Below, piece after piece: positions 12,757 through 26,128 of a stretch of 64,000 nt of DNA. The DNA is from Polydactylus sextarius (Eukaryota; Chordata; Actinopteri; Polynemidae), in contig CM028923.1 in assembly GCA_016801845.1 (NCBI GenBank), positions 7,946,501 to 8,010,500 of the forward strand, written 5' to 3'. The stretch's first letter is position 1; every line of letters begins with the position of its first letter. A program made the translations under genes and the position numbers. Under the pieces are notes generated by a model. It was not told the DNA's origin and ran no database searches. It was given only the letters and a program-made list of their open reading frames with translations.

Positions 12757-13236
12757 AATATTGAGATTTTATATTATTACATCATTAAACAGCTGTTTTG
12801 GAAGTTAGCAATCATTCATTTAATTCTGTAATTCTGTCTTAAAAGCCATTAAGATGTGGACTTTTAACCTGTGCTAGAATGTGACAGAATGTCTTTCAGT
12901 AATGTAATATGAAGTTGAATCTTATCAGTGACCAGATGAAGAGGAGTCCAGCTCTAAACCATTTTTAGTGAAAGTATTTAAGGCCAATTTCTTGGCTCCC
13001 ATTATGGTGCGGACGAGCACATTTTGAATGGGAGCTGCATTCACTGAAATCAATCAAGAAATAACATGGCTTTAAACAGTAACAGCAAAGTCTCAACATT
13101 GGGTGGGGATCCTTGCACAGCATATTTCAAATGCCAGACATGTGAGGTTCAGGAGGTTGAAAGGCCGAACTCTTTGCAAGAAAAAAAAAACATGGCTGAT
13201 AAAATATGGCAGGCTAAGCTAGCTTACCTTGCAGGA

Positions 13237-13840
13237 TTTAAGGAATGATGTCCAACTTGAGAAAGAAGCTTTCAACGAGGAGGAGCAGGATTTGATGGAG
13301 AGGAGTAGGCTGAATCAGCTGTTCCTGAGGTTCTGTGAAGAGAAAAATATGCAGGAGCTGATTTTGCCTGGAACATGAAAAAGAGCACTGGTAAACTGGG
13401 CACAGAATGCCGTTGATAAGATCCTCTGTGAGAAGTTGCATAAATACAAGTTGTTTCCAAGGAGAAGGACTGCGAACATACTGATCCAGCAGAGTGTGAT
13501 GAGGAGACAATCCAAGTTCAAAGTGAGCAGAGTAAAGTCCTTCATGTAAAGACAGACACATTGAAGGAACTCCACAGTGGCCAGGCTGTAAAACAAGCTG
13601 AGGCTGAGCAGGAGCTGAGCAGATAGCTCACTCACTCAGCTGAGCTATCTCACAGGAAGTGAAATCAGAAAAAAAGTGTTCAAAACTCCCAAAACACATT
13701 CAGCTTGGAACAGATCCGTTATTTTCCTCATATATGCATCATAGAAAACAAAGATAAGGAGTAAAAGAGGGAACAGGCCTGAGATGGAGGAGGATCCATC
13801 TAAATAGACTTTATTCTGTGGCAGATTTGTAGCTAAAGAT
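13237..13840 (+). pseudogene. Decayed coiled-coil coding copy A
   Basis: A 3' splice-like sequence (cttaccttgcag) precedes an open stretch starting DLRNDVQLEKEAF. It is rich in E, Q, L and R and ends in TGA about 47 codons on (near 13378). Coding character then continues in other frames: an EKLHKYKLF-like segment, then HTDPAECDEETIQVQSEQSK near 13475-13540. This suggests frameshifts. The stretch aligns by eye along its length with copy B, 1.36 kb downstream on the same strand. Coiled-coil content is inferred from composition. I do not recognise the parent gene. It could be a degenerate exon pair, an ancient retrocopy, or part of an expressed lineage-specific gene. Confidence 0.45.
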
Positions 13841-14304
13841 GCTAAAGATGACATCATCAGATCAGGTTAAATGACCTGATCCAGCCCAGGGAGAGACTTC
13901 TCATCCAACACAGTCCTGTTTGAAGTTTCTTCCGTTCTGGTGACCATAAAGGGAAGGAATCTGGGAGTTTTTCCTCACTCATTGGGGGATAGTGTCTCAG
14001 TACATCAGCTGCTACTTCTCACTCTGTCCAACTGTCAGTGTAAAAATACTGTTTGCCCCTTGGCTGTGCTGTCCAAGTGTTCCTCTACTGACTCGTGCAG
14101 CTGTGACACACAAAACAAAAGAAAAACTGTTTAATATAATGAAACAGAGTACTTCTTGAATTAAATATGATCACAGTCATAAATCTTGTTTTATTTTGGT
14201 AATATCAACATCATTCAAAGTCATCAATCACAATCCTAATTGGGCCAATAGGTGTAAATGTGAGAGTGGATTTTTGTTCTTTATATGTCTGCCCTGAAAT
14301 AGAT

Positions 14305-14405
14305 AGGTGACCTGCCCCAGGTGCACCGTGCCTTCACCCCCTGCCAGCAACCCTGAGAGGACAAGCAGAATAGATTATGTAGGTATGGGTGGATGGACAG
14401 ACCTT
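14305..14405 (+). repeat. Retroelement 3'-tail-like fragment
   Basis: The segment GACCTGCCCCAGGTGCACC ... ACCCTGAGAGGACAAGCAGA ... GGTGGATGGAC resembles the widespread fish repeat tail that ends in a TGGA-rich run. Class (LINE or SINE) is not assigned. It lies between coiled-coil copies A and B. Confidence 0.45.
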
Positions 14406-14594
14406 GGAGCTAATGGCCCGAAACAAATGACTGCCTATAAGCTGCCAAATGAAATGCACTGCAATGTCAGTGCTCACAAGCCCATGAAGCATGGATGTAG
14501 AACAGATAAGGAGGGATGGGAGAGGCTTTGAACTGCACATCAGAAACAATCCAACACTTACAAAATGTGCTGATCCACTTTCTGATCACTTTCC

Positions 14595-15318
14595 AGGATT
14601 AAAGGAGCGAGGTCCATATTGAGAAAAAGGCATGAAGGTGAAGGAAAACAGTGAAGATTGGATTTTGGGGAGAAACAGGATTCAAAAGCAGGAGGGCACA
14701 TTGCAGGAGGACATTCTCTTCAGCTTCACCTGGAACTAAAGAAACAATTGGAGCTGCAGAACAACCTTCGAGATGTTCAGCATCTATTGCCTCAGACAGT
14801 TAACATGAGTAGCCAGAAACAAACTGAGAAACGAGTTGTAGGAGGAAAAAACATTGATGCAGAAGCTCAGACAGGAGCTGCAGACTCAGAAAGTGATTAG
14901 TGGGACTCTCCGAGAGAAGTTACACAAACAGGAGTTCTTCCATTTGAGTATGAGGAGGCCACACATACTGATGTAGCAGAGCCTACAGAGGCAACACAGG
15001 AGGAACTGAAGGCTCAGAGTGAGCTGAATTAAGTCCTTTATATGTAGGCGGAGGAGGAGCTGCAGGCTGAACTCATCTGCCAAGATATCTCAGAGGAGGT
15101 AAAATTGGGAGAGCAGCACAAAACCCCCAAAATGCTGTCAAGTTGGATGAAATCCATTACATTCTTCACATATTCATCAAAGGAAAAGAACAAAGATAAG
15201 GAGGAAGAGAGGGAACAAGCTCCTGACAGTTGGGTCTTCCTGTGGTGGAGGTTGGAAATTAAGGAGGAGGCACATTGTCAGACTTCATGTTGGAGCAGAT
15301 TTGTTCATCTCTTCACAT
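14595..15318 (+). pseudogene. Decayed coiled-coil coding copy B
   Basis: Begins with tttccag then GATTAAAGGAGCGAGGTCCA, the counterpart of the start of copy A, but here the frame has an immediate TAA. It carries coiled-coil-like stretches in alternating frames: LELKKQLELQNNLRDVQ at about 14730-14785, LRQELQTQKVISGTLREKLH at about 14862-14922, and HTDVAEPTEATQEELKAQSE just after. The switches and in-frame stops mark it as broken. Shared landmarks with A include EKLHK, HTDxAE, QSE and the final CAGATTTGT block. Identity unknown. Confidence 0.45.
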
Positions 15319-15359
15319 TGAAATCGAGTCAGGGAAGACAACTAGATTGGTTATGATTA

Positions 15360-18300
15360 TTGTTATGTGACTTCTGGTAACTTCAGAAGGTATAACAGGA
15401 GCAAGTGGGGTGTCAAAGTACAAAAAAAGATTGAGTCTGTGTTGCGGTTGAGGCAACACGGTCTTTTTCTGGTCTGACGTGGAACACGGAACAAGTGAGC
15501 TGGTTATTCATATGCCTGTACACATGATTATTATGTAGTATTATTGGCTAGGGTGGGTTACCAACCAGTTAAAAAGAGAAATCACTCATTGCCACAAAAT
15601 TCCAGATGCCCTAAAAACTGAAGTTAATTTTATTTCTGTGAAAAATATGCAGCGCTCAAGCACAAATAATGACATGAAATGGGCTTTAAGGTGAGACCCG
15701 CCTCATTACCCTGTCTGAAGACCCTGTAGAAAATCCCACATGTCTTAAAAATGACTTTCAGTGCTTCAATTTTGCACTCATTTGTCATTATATTTTTCAT
15801 ATTCCTAAATTGATTGAATCCAATATTGAGTTCAGATTTCATACCAACTCAACTAACCAACTCCCTCTGTTGCTGACAAGACAGTCAGCTGCAAGTTATT
15901 GTAAGTAATTGTGTATTAAAAATAAACTTGTTCCATGCTGCTATTTATGACATTGATGGATGATTTTTAGCCTCTAAAATCATACAAACAGTCTCCTTTT
16001 ATGGCTTGTGCAGAGGTAATCTTTTCCTAACAGGGTGCCCTGAAAAGTGCCCAAATGCCAAACAGATTATTGATATTGGACAATTAGGTTTAATGACCAT
16101 TTCTGATGATCTTTGCCAGTCTTTTTTCTTTTTCAATTAGTTTCTCCAATGATATCTTTACAGTCAACTACAGTACATTTTAGGTATGGTTAAGGACAGT
16201 TAAAACTATCTGACTGAAGAAGAGGAAAGATTATTACGTTTAAGAAAATTGTATAACATGCACAAGTTTGCATATACAGTATGTGTCGATGCATTTTTGT
16301 GTGACAGCTGCTATAAACAGCTTGCGACATTAATAAACTGCCCACAGAGTGGCACAGCATCAGAGTCTATGACACGACACACACTGCTCTGATCCTTTTT
16401 TTTTTATTGGCGGTGGAGGTTTATGGTTCTGTTGTCCTGTTAAAATCACAGATTGCAGCCTTAGGGGAAAACTAAAAACTCTATAAAACATCCAATTAAA
16501 GAAACGTGCAGTTAAATGGATGTAAAATTCTACTTTTACTTGCCAGTAGTCATCACCAAGCTGCAAAAGAAATCAGGAGAAACTGAGACTTGCATCTATT
16601 TGTAGAGCAGGTTAAAGATAGATTTCTTCTTGGGTCAAAACAAGTATAGATAGGGGCCTAATATTTTTGATTTTTGAAATAACATTGCTTTGTTGTCTTT
16701 GTGTTGTAGTTGGGTAAAGATGATACTCTTTAAATAGAAAACACAAAATTGATACTGGCATTAAACTGCTCACTTGATAGCCACAAGATAGGCTTGTAAC
16801 TTTGAAATGAGAGTAAATAAAGCTTGTTTTCATTGAGGCTGCAAAAGAAAAGGCAATTAAGACTAGTTTTGTTCCTTCTTTACCCTTTTGTGTAAACAGT
16901 ACTGGGATGCCAAGAAACATCTTCCAGGATTAGTCATGCTTCATTGCCAGTAATGGGGTTTTACACATTTGCAAAATATCACATTTCCCCCCAAAAAACT
17001 ACAATGTTTGTCATGTTTGTGGTTTTACAGAGAAGCTTTGTTTGCAAATAATTATGATTGTTTTATTCCCTGAAGCTCTGTGTATTACTGTATGTGCAGA
17101 CACATGGTTCATGTACAGTACAGGTCATTGAACTTTTGGAAAATTTTAGTCAACATATGAAAGAACTTGAGCAGTAACTTCAACAGCAAATAATGTTGCT
17201 TGAGTTTAGCAGGCTAGTGTTTGCAATGTGTTTATATGTGATCTATGATTACAGTGACACCTGGTCATTCAGATTTTATGCATTCTTTAATTTAATTTCA
17301 TCCCGAAGATGCCAGCATGAATGAAGCATAACCAAGTTTTTGAGGGCCACAAAAGATGCAGCAAAGCTTGAGCACCATAACTTAGTGAAGTCATTTGCAT
17401 TGGAAAATGGGGTAAACCAAAGCAGATAGTGGTTTTTGCTGAGTGAAAGCATTATGGAAAAGTACTGGTAGTGGTGACAGTTGCTAGCAAAGCCCTTATT
17501 ACATTACATCCAAATGGCAGCCAGTGGAGAAAGAAAAACACATCAGAAGCTTGCTCACCTTTTCAGCCAAAAATATAATGAAATTTACAGAATTATTGAA
17601 TACTTCTCAAAACAAAAATGTTTTCCACAACTAAAATACATGGACAATGACAGCCTTTGGACAAAATTTGGGGATGGCAAAAAGGAAAGTATGAATAATA
17701 TGAATATAAATAACCCGAGGCTTGAGGATGTTAAGATAAATGCATGTTGTAAAGTCTTTAAGTTTTAAAAACTTTGAAACAACCAAAAATGCAGCATGAG
17801 CTCACTTTTTTACTGATTCTTAAATAGACAGGAACTAAGAAATTGGGAGAACTACGCCTTGATAATTCAAAAAACTTGAGTGTCACCACTAAAAGAGCTA
17901 AAAAAAAAAGGAATACTTTTTTCAGCAACATACAGCAAAAAAAACAAAGCTCCGGTCTAGATAAGAAGCAAGAACCAGCTTTTATTTCTCTCTGAGGAAG
18001 TACACAAACTAAAAAACCCAAATGGGCCCAGTATTGAACCCTGTGGAACACTTAATGACTATTTATCAAACAGACCTTTATTGTCATATGTTATCAACTG
18101 CTCCTTCATTTCAACATGTTTTCTTCTTCACTCATCCTCCCCTGTCTGTCCATCAGTGACAGGGGATCTGAGGCATCTTGTGATGTGGAAGGACACATGA
18201 GCAGCTGTGGTATGCACTGGCATGAGAACAGTTTTGAATGGTGTTCACATAACAGTATGGTCTCCCTAGTGACAAGAGGAAGTGCAAAAGGTCTTAGCCC

Positions 18301-21300
18301 TCTCAATGAGCCCTGGCAGACAGCAAGATGAATGAATTATGCATTTAAACTGGAGGAATAATTTAAGTCACACAAAAAGTGAACTCTTAACATCAGATAG
18401 TGTCATGAGCATTCAGTCACACAGCAGAAAGTGACCGTTACAACATACAGTATATCTCTAGAGTGAGATTGGATTGACTACTTTCTGGTTTAGTCTTCAG
18501 GTTCATAAAAGTCAGAAAGTACTTGCAGGTTTACAGTATCACCATCAGATCCCATTACCTTTCTCCAGACCAACTGATCAAACACCAGGAGACACTGCTC
18601 CTCCAAATAAGACATGATCCATCACTGGCTTCCCACCAATGAAGACTCCAATAGTGCTTGGCATTGAAACACATTTAAACTGACTTAGAGGGCTTTGGGT
18701 TTCTGTTAGGCAATTATCAAATTACCCTTATCCATGCATCACCCAGTCATACATATGTACATTTGAAATATTTCACATTTGTGCATCCACTTAACACAGT
18801 TAAGTGGATCTGTGGTGTTACCTGAGGTCTCTTGCTTAATGTGTCACAAAATTTCTTCTACTAGATCCTCATATAATAACACAACAGATATTTTCTCTTT
18901 GGGCCATGTTGACAATTTCCATGTGATGGCTGACTTCTGTTATTGATGAGGTGATTACATCAGAAAAAGGGTGGAAACACTGGAAACAGATATTTAGCAC
19001 AGTGGTGTATTTATTACAGGTCTTAGGCTAAAGCACATTTAGTATCCTTAAGGTGATTGAAACAATTTCAACTCAAACGTAAGACAATTCAGAGCCAGAG
19101 AACACATCTGCATGAACTGAATACTCTGTGTTCTGCAGCTCATGGCCACAATTACAGACAGACAAATCCTGCTTCATTCCCTGAACACTGAATATCTCAG
19201 CAGCACACATTCAGCCAGTAGGTGACAAATACTATTCTGTACATTCAGAAATGAAACCTGTTTTAGATAGAGTTGCGATTACTCTAAATTGTTTCGGTAT
19301 TCACTGTGGGAAGGGGAAAAAAAAGGAATTGGAAATTTTTTCTGATTTAATTTGAACCAGCCTACTCTTGATATTCTCCATACCGTCTCCATTGCCTAAA
19401 AAACACATCATCCTTTGCTAAGCAAAGGGGGTAAAGATTACTCAGTCAAAGAGACTGCCAAGATGTTACTTGTACATTTGTTTCCTTCCAGGATGCTGAC
19501 ATATGGGTTTACTCTGCATGCAGAGGTGTAGTGAAGTAATTGGAGCTGATGAGGTATTAGTGATCACATACATCCCTTGAGACAGAGGTGCAGAAATAAT
19601 CAAGACTGTACTGCTGTAGAAAACAATGACCCCAAAGGTTATCTGTGCAACTAGCTCATTACAACCTGTAGTTAGCTTTTATTGTTAGAATGAAGATCTT
19701 CTTCTCACAGGAGTCTACAACAGATTTCTCAATCATACAAAGTAATGTGCATTTGAATCCAACACACTGAAGCAACACATTACCACACCTCCACTAAGTG
19801 AATCAGACCACCAGAAATTACTCTAAACAACAACAATGAACATTCTATTGGCATCTTGAAACAATTAAATAATTGTCCTTAAAGAGAGAGGCATTTATCT
19901 TCAGAAAATTAGATTAATGGGGAAAGGACACTGTAATAGAACACAGCTGATCATACTGCAGCAAATCTCACTTGTTACACACAGTGACAGAAAAGTAACA
20001 GATACCATACTGTTTCTTGATTTGAGTTTGTTTAGCAGCTTTCTCTCAGTTATGTGAAAACAGATCACTAACAACGTACCATGTAACAAACTTTACATCT
20101 GGACGTCTCTGCTTTGAGCAAGCTCCTGTACGCTTGGCAACTCAGCATGGTCATCGCCGCAGCCAAGCTTTCTATGAAAATGAGTTTTTCATGATTATGT
20201 CTCTATTTTATTTTCCAGTAAACTGAAATCCTTCCTTCTTCTACTAAAAACACTTTGCTTCCTTGGACTAATATTTATTTGGCAAGGGCAACTCTCAGGT
20301 GCTGGTTAACTCCTGGCCACCTTGCAGTACACGCCTCACCAGGAGAACAGTTATGCAGCCACTGAGATAAAGTTATTTTGATTTAACCATTTACCTGGTC
20401 TGCTAATGGCTACACAGACAGGGTCTTTGCACAAGATGGCAGGAAGCGGTTATGCAATGGTGACAACTCCAAAAAAGGCTGTTTGAATACAGCTGCTATC
20501 AACACAATTACTGTGCTAATGAACGCAATTAACACTGTATCAGGTTCACACATTAGCATTTGTAACGCTCTGAAGAGCACTACTTTTTCAGGCTAGACAG
20601 GACGCTACACTAACTCACTATCAGTAAGCGACAATATGGGCTAAATGGTTAGCATGCCAACTTCATTGGAAGCAACTATGTAGTAGAAATTGAAGCAAAA
20701 TAAGAGATAACATTGATGTTGTTTTTCACCACTCTTTGCAGATAATGTTGCGATGTATGTGCAACAGCTAATTTAGATATAACTGCTTTAAATCAATCAG
20801 TGGTTATTACACAGCTGCCTGCCTACACATAAAACAACATAAAATAGTTCAATTACACTTAAAACAAAACAAAAACAAATTGCTGAAAGATGCTAAAGAA
20901 AGAGACAGCTAGATAATGATAATGACAAGGTTAATTAGTTGGACTACACTAGTAGACATCTATATTTCCACTGCATAACATGTTTTTTGTTTGTTTGTTT
21001 GTTTGTTTTTATTTATTATTAATTGCTCATTGCTTTTTCCTCATATTTATCTAATATTTTGTATGATCCAACTCTCTGTGATCTTTATTGCTCTTTGTAA
21101 TTATCTGGCTCAGCAAAAGTAAAAATCCCAGCATGTTGCACAACAGAAAGATGACCGACAGTTCATTGTGATGAGGATTATTTATCTGTTGTGGCACGCA
21201 GGATGACAAATTGTGACAGGGGCAGATGATAAAAACGTGTGCAAACAATCTCCCTTCCAACCCTCCTGTTAGTCAGGATTAATGATGATGACTGTTGTTG

Positions 21301-22260
21301 ATCTAAACACAACATTAGTTAAGTCAGAGTGAAATGATTTTTCTAGTCATTATAGCACACGGTACCTCAGGCAGTTGTTAAGATTTTCTTCTTTGACACC
21401 TATTTAAATGCATTATAAATTGTCCTTCTCACAACCTTTATTTATCTTTGTAGTTGATTGTTATGAAATGTTATGGTCCTTTAACTCACCGTCACACCCA
21501 GTGACACAGTTGTAACAAGCATCCAGTTTATTATGAGACACAAAATTGAATCAGAACATATGAAAACACAGGAAAAGACGAGTCAAGTTGTATTTGCTGA
21601 TTTTATTTGCAAGTGCAAGATTGTTTGTGTAAGCAGCACAGCACACGGTGTGACATGATGCTTGGGTTGACAGATTGTGACACAGTCAGATGTGTAAACT
21701 TTTATTCCATTCTCACAGTATCTTCAATGCTCCTTTGTCAGGCTCAGTAAAGCAGAGAAGAAAATAACAAAGAAAAAAGGGAAGGGAGAGAGGGAGTTCT
21801 GGAGAAATAAATTATGCAAAACAAATAAATCACCAGAAGGAGTGGAAAGAGGGGGAGGAAACGCATGATAGAACGAGACAGATAAAGAGTGAGAATGTGT
21901 TCGAGTGTGAGGAAAAAGACAGAGAAAATAAAAAAGGGGAAAAAAGAAGGTGACATGATTTCCCGATTTGAGGAGTGATTAATACCTGCTGTCTTTGAAG
22001 TGAACAATTACCCGCAGTACACAGACTGAATCAGTGCTGCAGATTTTCATATGAGGGGTTCAGTGTATCGTGTTTTGATTAAATGGGATTTAAGTTGATA
22101 GCCATGGCAGATGGAGATGTGGGGTCATCTAGTTTGTCTAAACAGTCTGTACGGCTGTGTTTGTGTGTGCATATGTTTGCAGTCTGTAATGAACGGCAGC
22201 CAAGTAGAGAAGATCCGGGTGACACAGAGGTAAAAAAACGCTCAGCAACAACTACAGATA
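15360..22260. other. Intergenic, no gene seen
   Basis: A long AT-rich tract without recognisable exons. Open frames of 60-100 codons occur (for example 17481-17768 plus) but lack family motifs or supporting splice sites. A 9-bp inverted repeat lies at 18787-18807. Confidence 0.5.
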
Positions 22261-22264
22261 TGTA

Positions 22265-22620
22265 TGCACCACCTGTGAGGTGTTCCTGTGGTGTCATACA
22301 CCCAGCAGAAGGGAGAACAGGTTTATTTCAAAATACGCTGGAATCCCTTCCAACATCTGTCTTTGATCGCTGCTTCACTGGAAGATCACTTCTTTGGTAT
22401 TATACCTTTGCAGAAGTTCAAATGCATGTTGCGGCAGTGCTCACCTCGCATCGCATGATACAGTGATACAGTGCACTGATTTAGAGTTACGAATGATTCC
22501 TTTTGGGATGTGGCACCATTCGTTGGTCAGTCCACTAAAATAACTCAACAACTGTTAATAAAATTGCCTTTAATGTTTGCAGACATATTCATTGTCCCAA
22601 ACCACTGCAGAGTATATTTT
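22265..22620 (+). repeat. Interspersed repeat, copy 1
   Basis: Shares an ordered set of blocks with 22650-23095: GGTGT(T)TCCTGTGGTGTC, a GAAGG/AAGGGGAGA block, TTTCAAAATA, GGAAGATCACTTCTTTGG, then TTGGTCAGTCCACTAAAATA and a final TTTAATGTTTGC. The spacing is conserved. No terminal inverted repeats were identified, so the class is open (SINE or nonautonomous DNA element). Confidence 0.65.
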
Positions 22621-22649
22621 TAAGTAATCACAAAGAATTGATCTTAGAT

Positions 22650-23095
22650 GCATTTGGATACAGTGGGTGGGGGATATTCTCACCCACCACTGCCAACATC
22701 CATGTGCCCTGCATGTGGTGTTTCTGTGGTGTCGTGCTGCCAGCACAAGGGGAGAGCAAGTTTGTTTCAAAATAGCCTGGGTCCACTTACACCCTTCTCC
22801 TTTTGATGGAAGATCGCTTCCTTTGTTATCATACCTTGAAAGATGTTTCTGTTTCATAATTTTCCAATACAGTTTGTATTCAATTAGTAATACCAGTGAA
22901 CTAAATTAAAGTTATGCATGAAGTGAAAACAACTGCTTTTAATTCTATCTTGCTACTTTTTAAACAATGCTAGCAGTGGGGCTATAGGGGTGGCGCCATC
23001 AGTTGGTCAGTCCACTAAAATAACTTAACATCTGTGGATAAAATTGTCTTTAATGTTTGCGTATATGTTCACTGTCCTTAACCAGCGTAGCCACA
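22650..23095 (+). repeat. Interspersed repeat, copy 2
   Basis: Direct-orientation copy about 385 bp downstream of copy 1. It has the fullest left part (TTCTCACCCA ... CAACATCCATGTGCC), which matches the inverted copy at 25.3-25.7 kb. Confidence 0.65.
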
Positions 23096-23099
23096 CGTA

Positions 23100-25310
23100 G
23101 CAGGAACTGGTGTATATCATTGGTGTATATCACAAAGAATAGATCTTTCCATTACATTAGCCAGCTCTATTATGTAACACAAGTAAGAAACACAAAGGGA
23201 GTCAGACAGACATTGAGGTTGAGAGGTCAATTAAAAAAAAGCTTCAGTGATTAAGCAAGTATTTATTTATTTAACAAATTAAACACTAGATTTGGGACAA
23301 TGTAAACTGTGGTCTCTTTATATGAATAATATTAATATGAATCACATTTTTATTAATGTTAGTACCTGTAAAGTTTTTTTTAATGGGAACAAAAAGTTGC
23401 CAAATTACACATTTACTGTAATAGGCACAACTCCAAATAAACACTCATTTTGATATCTCTGATGAAAAAGGGTCAAATATGTACTCATCTCCTGAAGGAA
23501 ATATTTGAGTTTTTAGTTGCTCAGCACTCCTCAGTGTTAGATAGAAGGTAAGTTAGCCTTTCAGTCATTTGGCACAGGATGAATAATTTACAGTGTATTT
23601 ATCAAAGCTTTTCGACAGAATATAACCGCCTGCTGTCAATGGAAATCACACTTATGCTCTGTGAGTGAATAAAAACAGTAAACATTGGGACTGGAAAAGC
23701 AAAATGGTGAATTACAAAAATGCTAAAAACTCCATAGAGCCAAGGAAAACTACAGTTGAGTGATGATTCCTTCTAGGTTTGTCTATCTTTGGGATTCAGA
23801 GCTCTTAAGAGGATTAAGACATTATTAAAAAAGGGAAAACATAATCGCAAGAAATTGTGTCCCTTCCATATCTACACGCTCGCTGGGACAGAGATAATGA
23901 AGGAATGACGATGTTCGTCAAACAGGATTTAGGGAGTTGCTCTTTTTACTCTTGGGGCAGGAAAACACTGCAGTCACCATTCACAACATGTTTCCCCTGT
24001 GGCAAAGGCTGTAAATGGAGGAAATGCAGCTTTCACCTAATTAGAGGAAAGTTTTATGTGTTTACATTATATAACTGCCAGCCAGTCTCCAAAGGATTCC
24101 ATTAAAAAAAATCATAATGGCATTTAAATGAATTTCCTATCTCCCAAGAAATCATTGGGTTTCATTCATTTCAGTGAAGCAACTTTTTTTAAAAATGTCT
24201 TTAGATACTAAAAGCTTTGTCTGGAGTATAGATATGCATTCTTAAGTGCCTGACTAAATTAATCATGTTCACACGTTTGGCTTTCATCAAAGATATATTT
24301 GGACATTTATATAGTGCATGGAGCCCATAAATATGCCTTCAAAAGGATGTTTTAGGTTCAAAAGTCAACACTGTTCTTTAAAGAATGTATTTGAGGCATT
24401 TTAACAAGTTGCACATCCTACCTCTTCCCCACTGGCATCACAGCTGGCCCGGCACATGGACAGCTTTTAACATGAACACACGCATACATGTCTGCTTTTG
24501 CAGATGTGTGTGTACAGTAGGTGTTTGCACATTAGTTGGGGGGAGGTGGGGATTGGGATGCCTACATGTCCACTTTCTGCTGCTAAACAGACAGGTTGAC
24601 TGTTTAATAGCCTTTGCAGAGAAGAAAAAAAAAAAAAAAATCTCATTCCAACTCCTCCTCCTCACTGAAAACAGTTGTCCTGGTGTAAGTGCCCTCAAGC
24701 TGTTTGAAGTGTTTGGCAGTAAACAATCCATTTAAGACGGTGCAGAGTGGTGGTCCTAATATGGAGCTGTGTCTCTCGGTGTTGACCCAGAGAAGAGAGG
24801 AGAGGAGAGGAGAAGAAGCGAAGAGTAAGACAGAGAAGCAAGGCAGCAGCGAGTTGATTATCAGGGATTACTGTCGTCTGACACCCTAAAATTACACAGA
24901 ATATTCAGCACTACAATTCCTGTGGGAGCTGTTTTATGTCAACTGTGTCCAACTGGTTCGTATCTGTAACAAGTGGTAAGGAATGTCCAGCTACTGTGGG
25001 AATCTCCAACGCTTCATAAGTAAATATACAGATGTACGACAGTGCAAAACAATTACACAAATTCGCTTCGGATGAGATACCCAGAAGGTGAAACGTCCCT
25101 GATGTATTACAGAAATGTCAATGAAATGAAGAAGCACAAACAGCTGTAAAAAAAATCTGTGTCTGTGTTACCTAATAGAACGGCTAAAACCAAAATGGGA
25201 TTTTTTTTTTTATTACAATTTAGCCAAAAATATATGCCCATACTAGTAGCTCTGTGCGGCTGTGCTGGCTTGGGATGATGAACAGCTGTGCAAATGTTAA
25301 AAGTTATTTT
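23100..25310. other. Intergenic, no gene seen
   Basis: Holds an interspersed-repeat fragment at 23718-23750, a poly(A) run near 24625-24641 and a short GA-rich run near 24790-24830. No exon recognised. Confidence 0.5.
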
Positions 25311-25314
25311 TTAA

Positions 25315-25735
25315 TCAAAAGTTGTTGAGTTATTTTGGTGGACTGACCAACTGATGATTCCATTCCAAGAGCCTCGCTGGTAGCATTGCTTAAAAAGTAG
25401 CAGGGAAGATTTAAAAGCAGTTGATTTTACCTCGTGCACCACTGTAAATTGGTGCACTGCATAAATAATAAAAGACAAAGTGCTTCAGCAGTCATGCACA
25501 GAAACATCTTCCGAAGTATGATAATAAAGGAGTGATCTTCCAGCGAAACAATGATCAAAGGGAAATGTTGGAATTGGACCCAGGGTTTTTTTTTTATTAT
25601 AAATAAACGTGCTCTCCCTTCTGTTGGCAGCACAACACCACAGAAACACCACACGTATGGCACATGGATGTTTGAAGCAATGGGTGAGAATTTATACTCT
25701 CATAAGGTCCATCAAGCCAATTAGCAAATGCATCC
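25315..25735 (-). repeat. Interspersed repeat, copy 3 (inverted)
   Basis: The reverse complement shares TTCTCACCCA, AACATCCATGTGCC, GGTGTTTCTGTGGTGTTGTG, AAGGGAGAGCACG, GGAAGATCACTCC and TTGGTCAGTCCACCAAAATA with copies 1 and 2. Its frames read a Cys-containing PYVWCFCGVVLPTEGRA-like peptide also recognisable in copy 1 (RCSCGVIHPAEGRTGLF). This could be a remnant of an element-encoded ORF or chance conservation through common origin. Confidence 0.65.
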
Positions 25736-26017
25736 AAAAAGTGGAAGTCCATAAGTTCATAACAGAGGGGGGCCAGTGAAAGGTTGCAGCCCCTCATCCA
25801 CATGTGTATGTGTGTGTTTGTGCATGTAATGCTAAACCAGACACAGCCTTGTGCCTCCTATGAGAATCAGTTTTTTCTTTTGCTCACAGGCTCTCTCGCC
25901 CTCTTTCTCCTCACACTGTCAGTGCAATCCAGCTGAGTGGGTGAGAAGGGAGTGAGAGAGGGGGAGAGAGGGAGAGAGCTTGAGTAAGGCTGTAGTCAAT
26001 CCCTCAGCACAGGCAGG

Positions 26018-26021
26018 GAGA

Positions 26022-26089
<68 letters not shown>
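26018..26089. repeat. (GA)n tract upstream of lrrc17 exon 1
   Basis: About 30 GA units, preceded by imperfect GA repeats from about 25950. The tract sits roughly 70-175 bp upstream of the exon 1 donor. Promoter GA tracts can be nucleosome-depleted and bind GAGA-type factors; here that is inference. Confidence 0.85.
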
Positions 26090-26091
<2 letters not shown>

Positions 26092-26128
26092 TTGGAGAAG
26101 CAGCCAGTGCCTCACTCCAGGCTCGAGG

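Noticed and set aside
22083..22466. 127-codon plus-strand ORF
   Set aside because: Its second half lies in an interspersed repeat found in three copies, and no family motif or splice site supports it as a gene.
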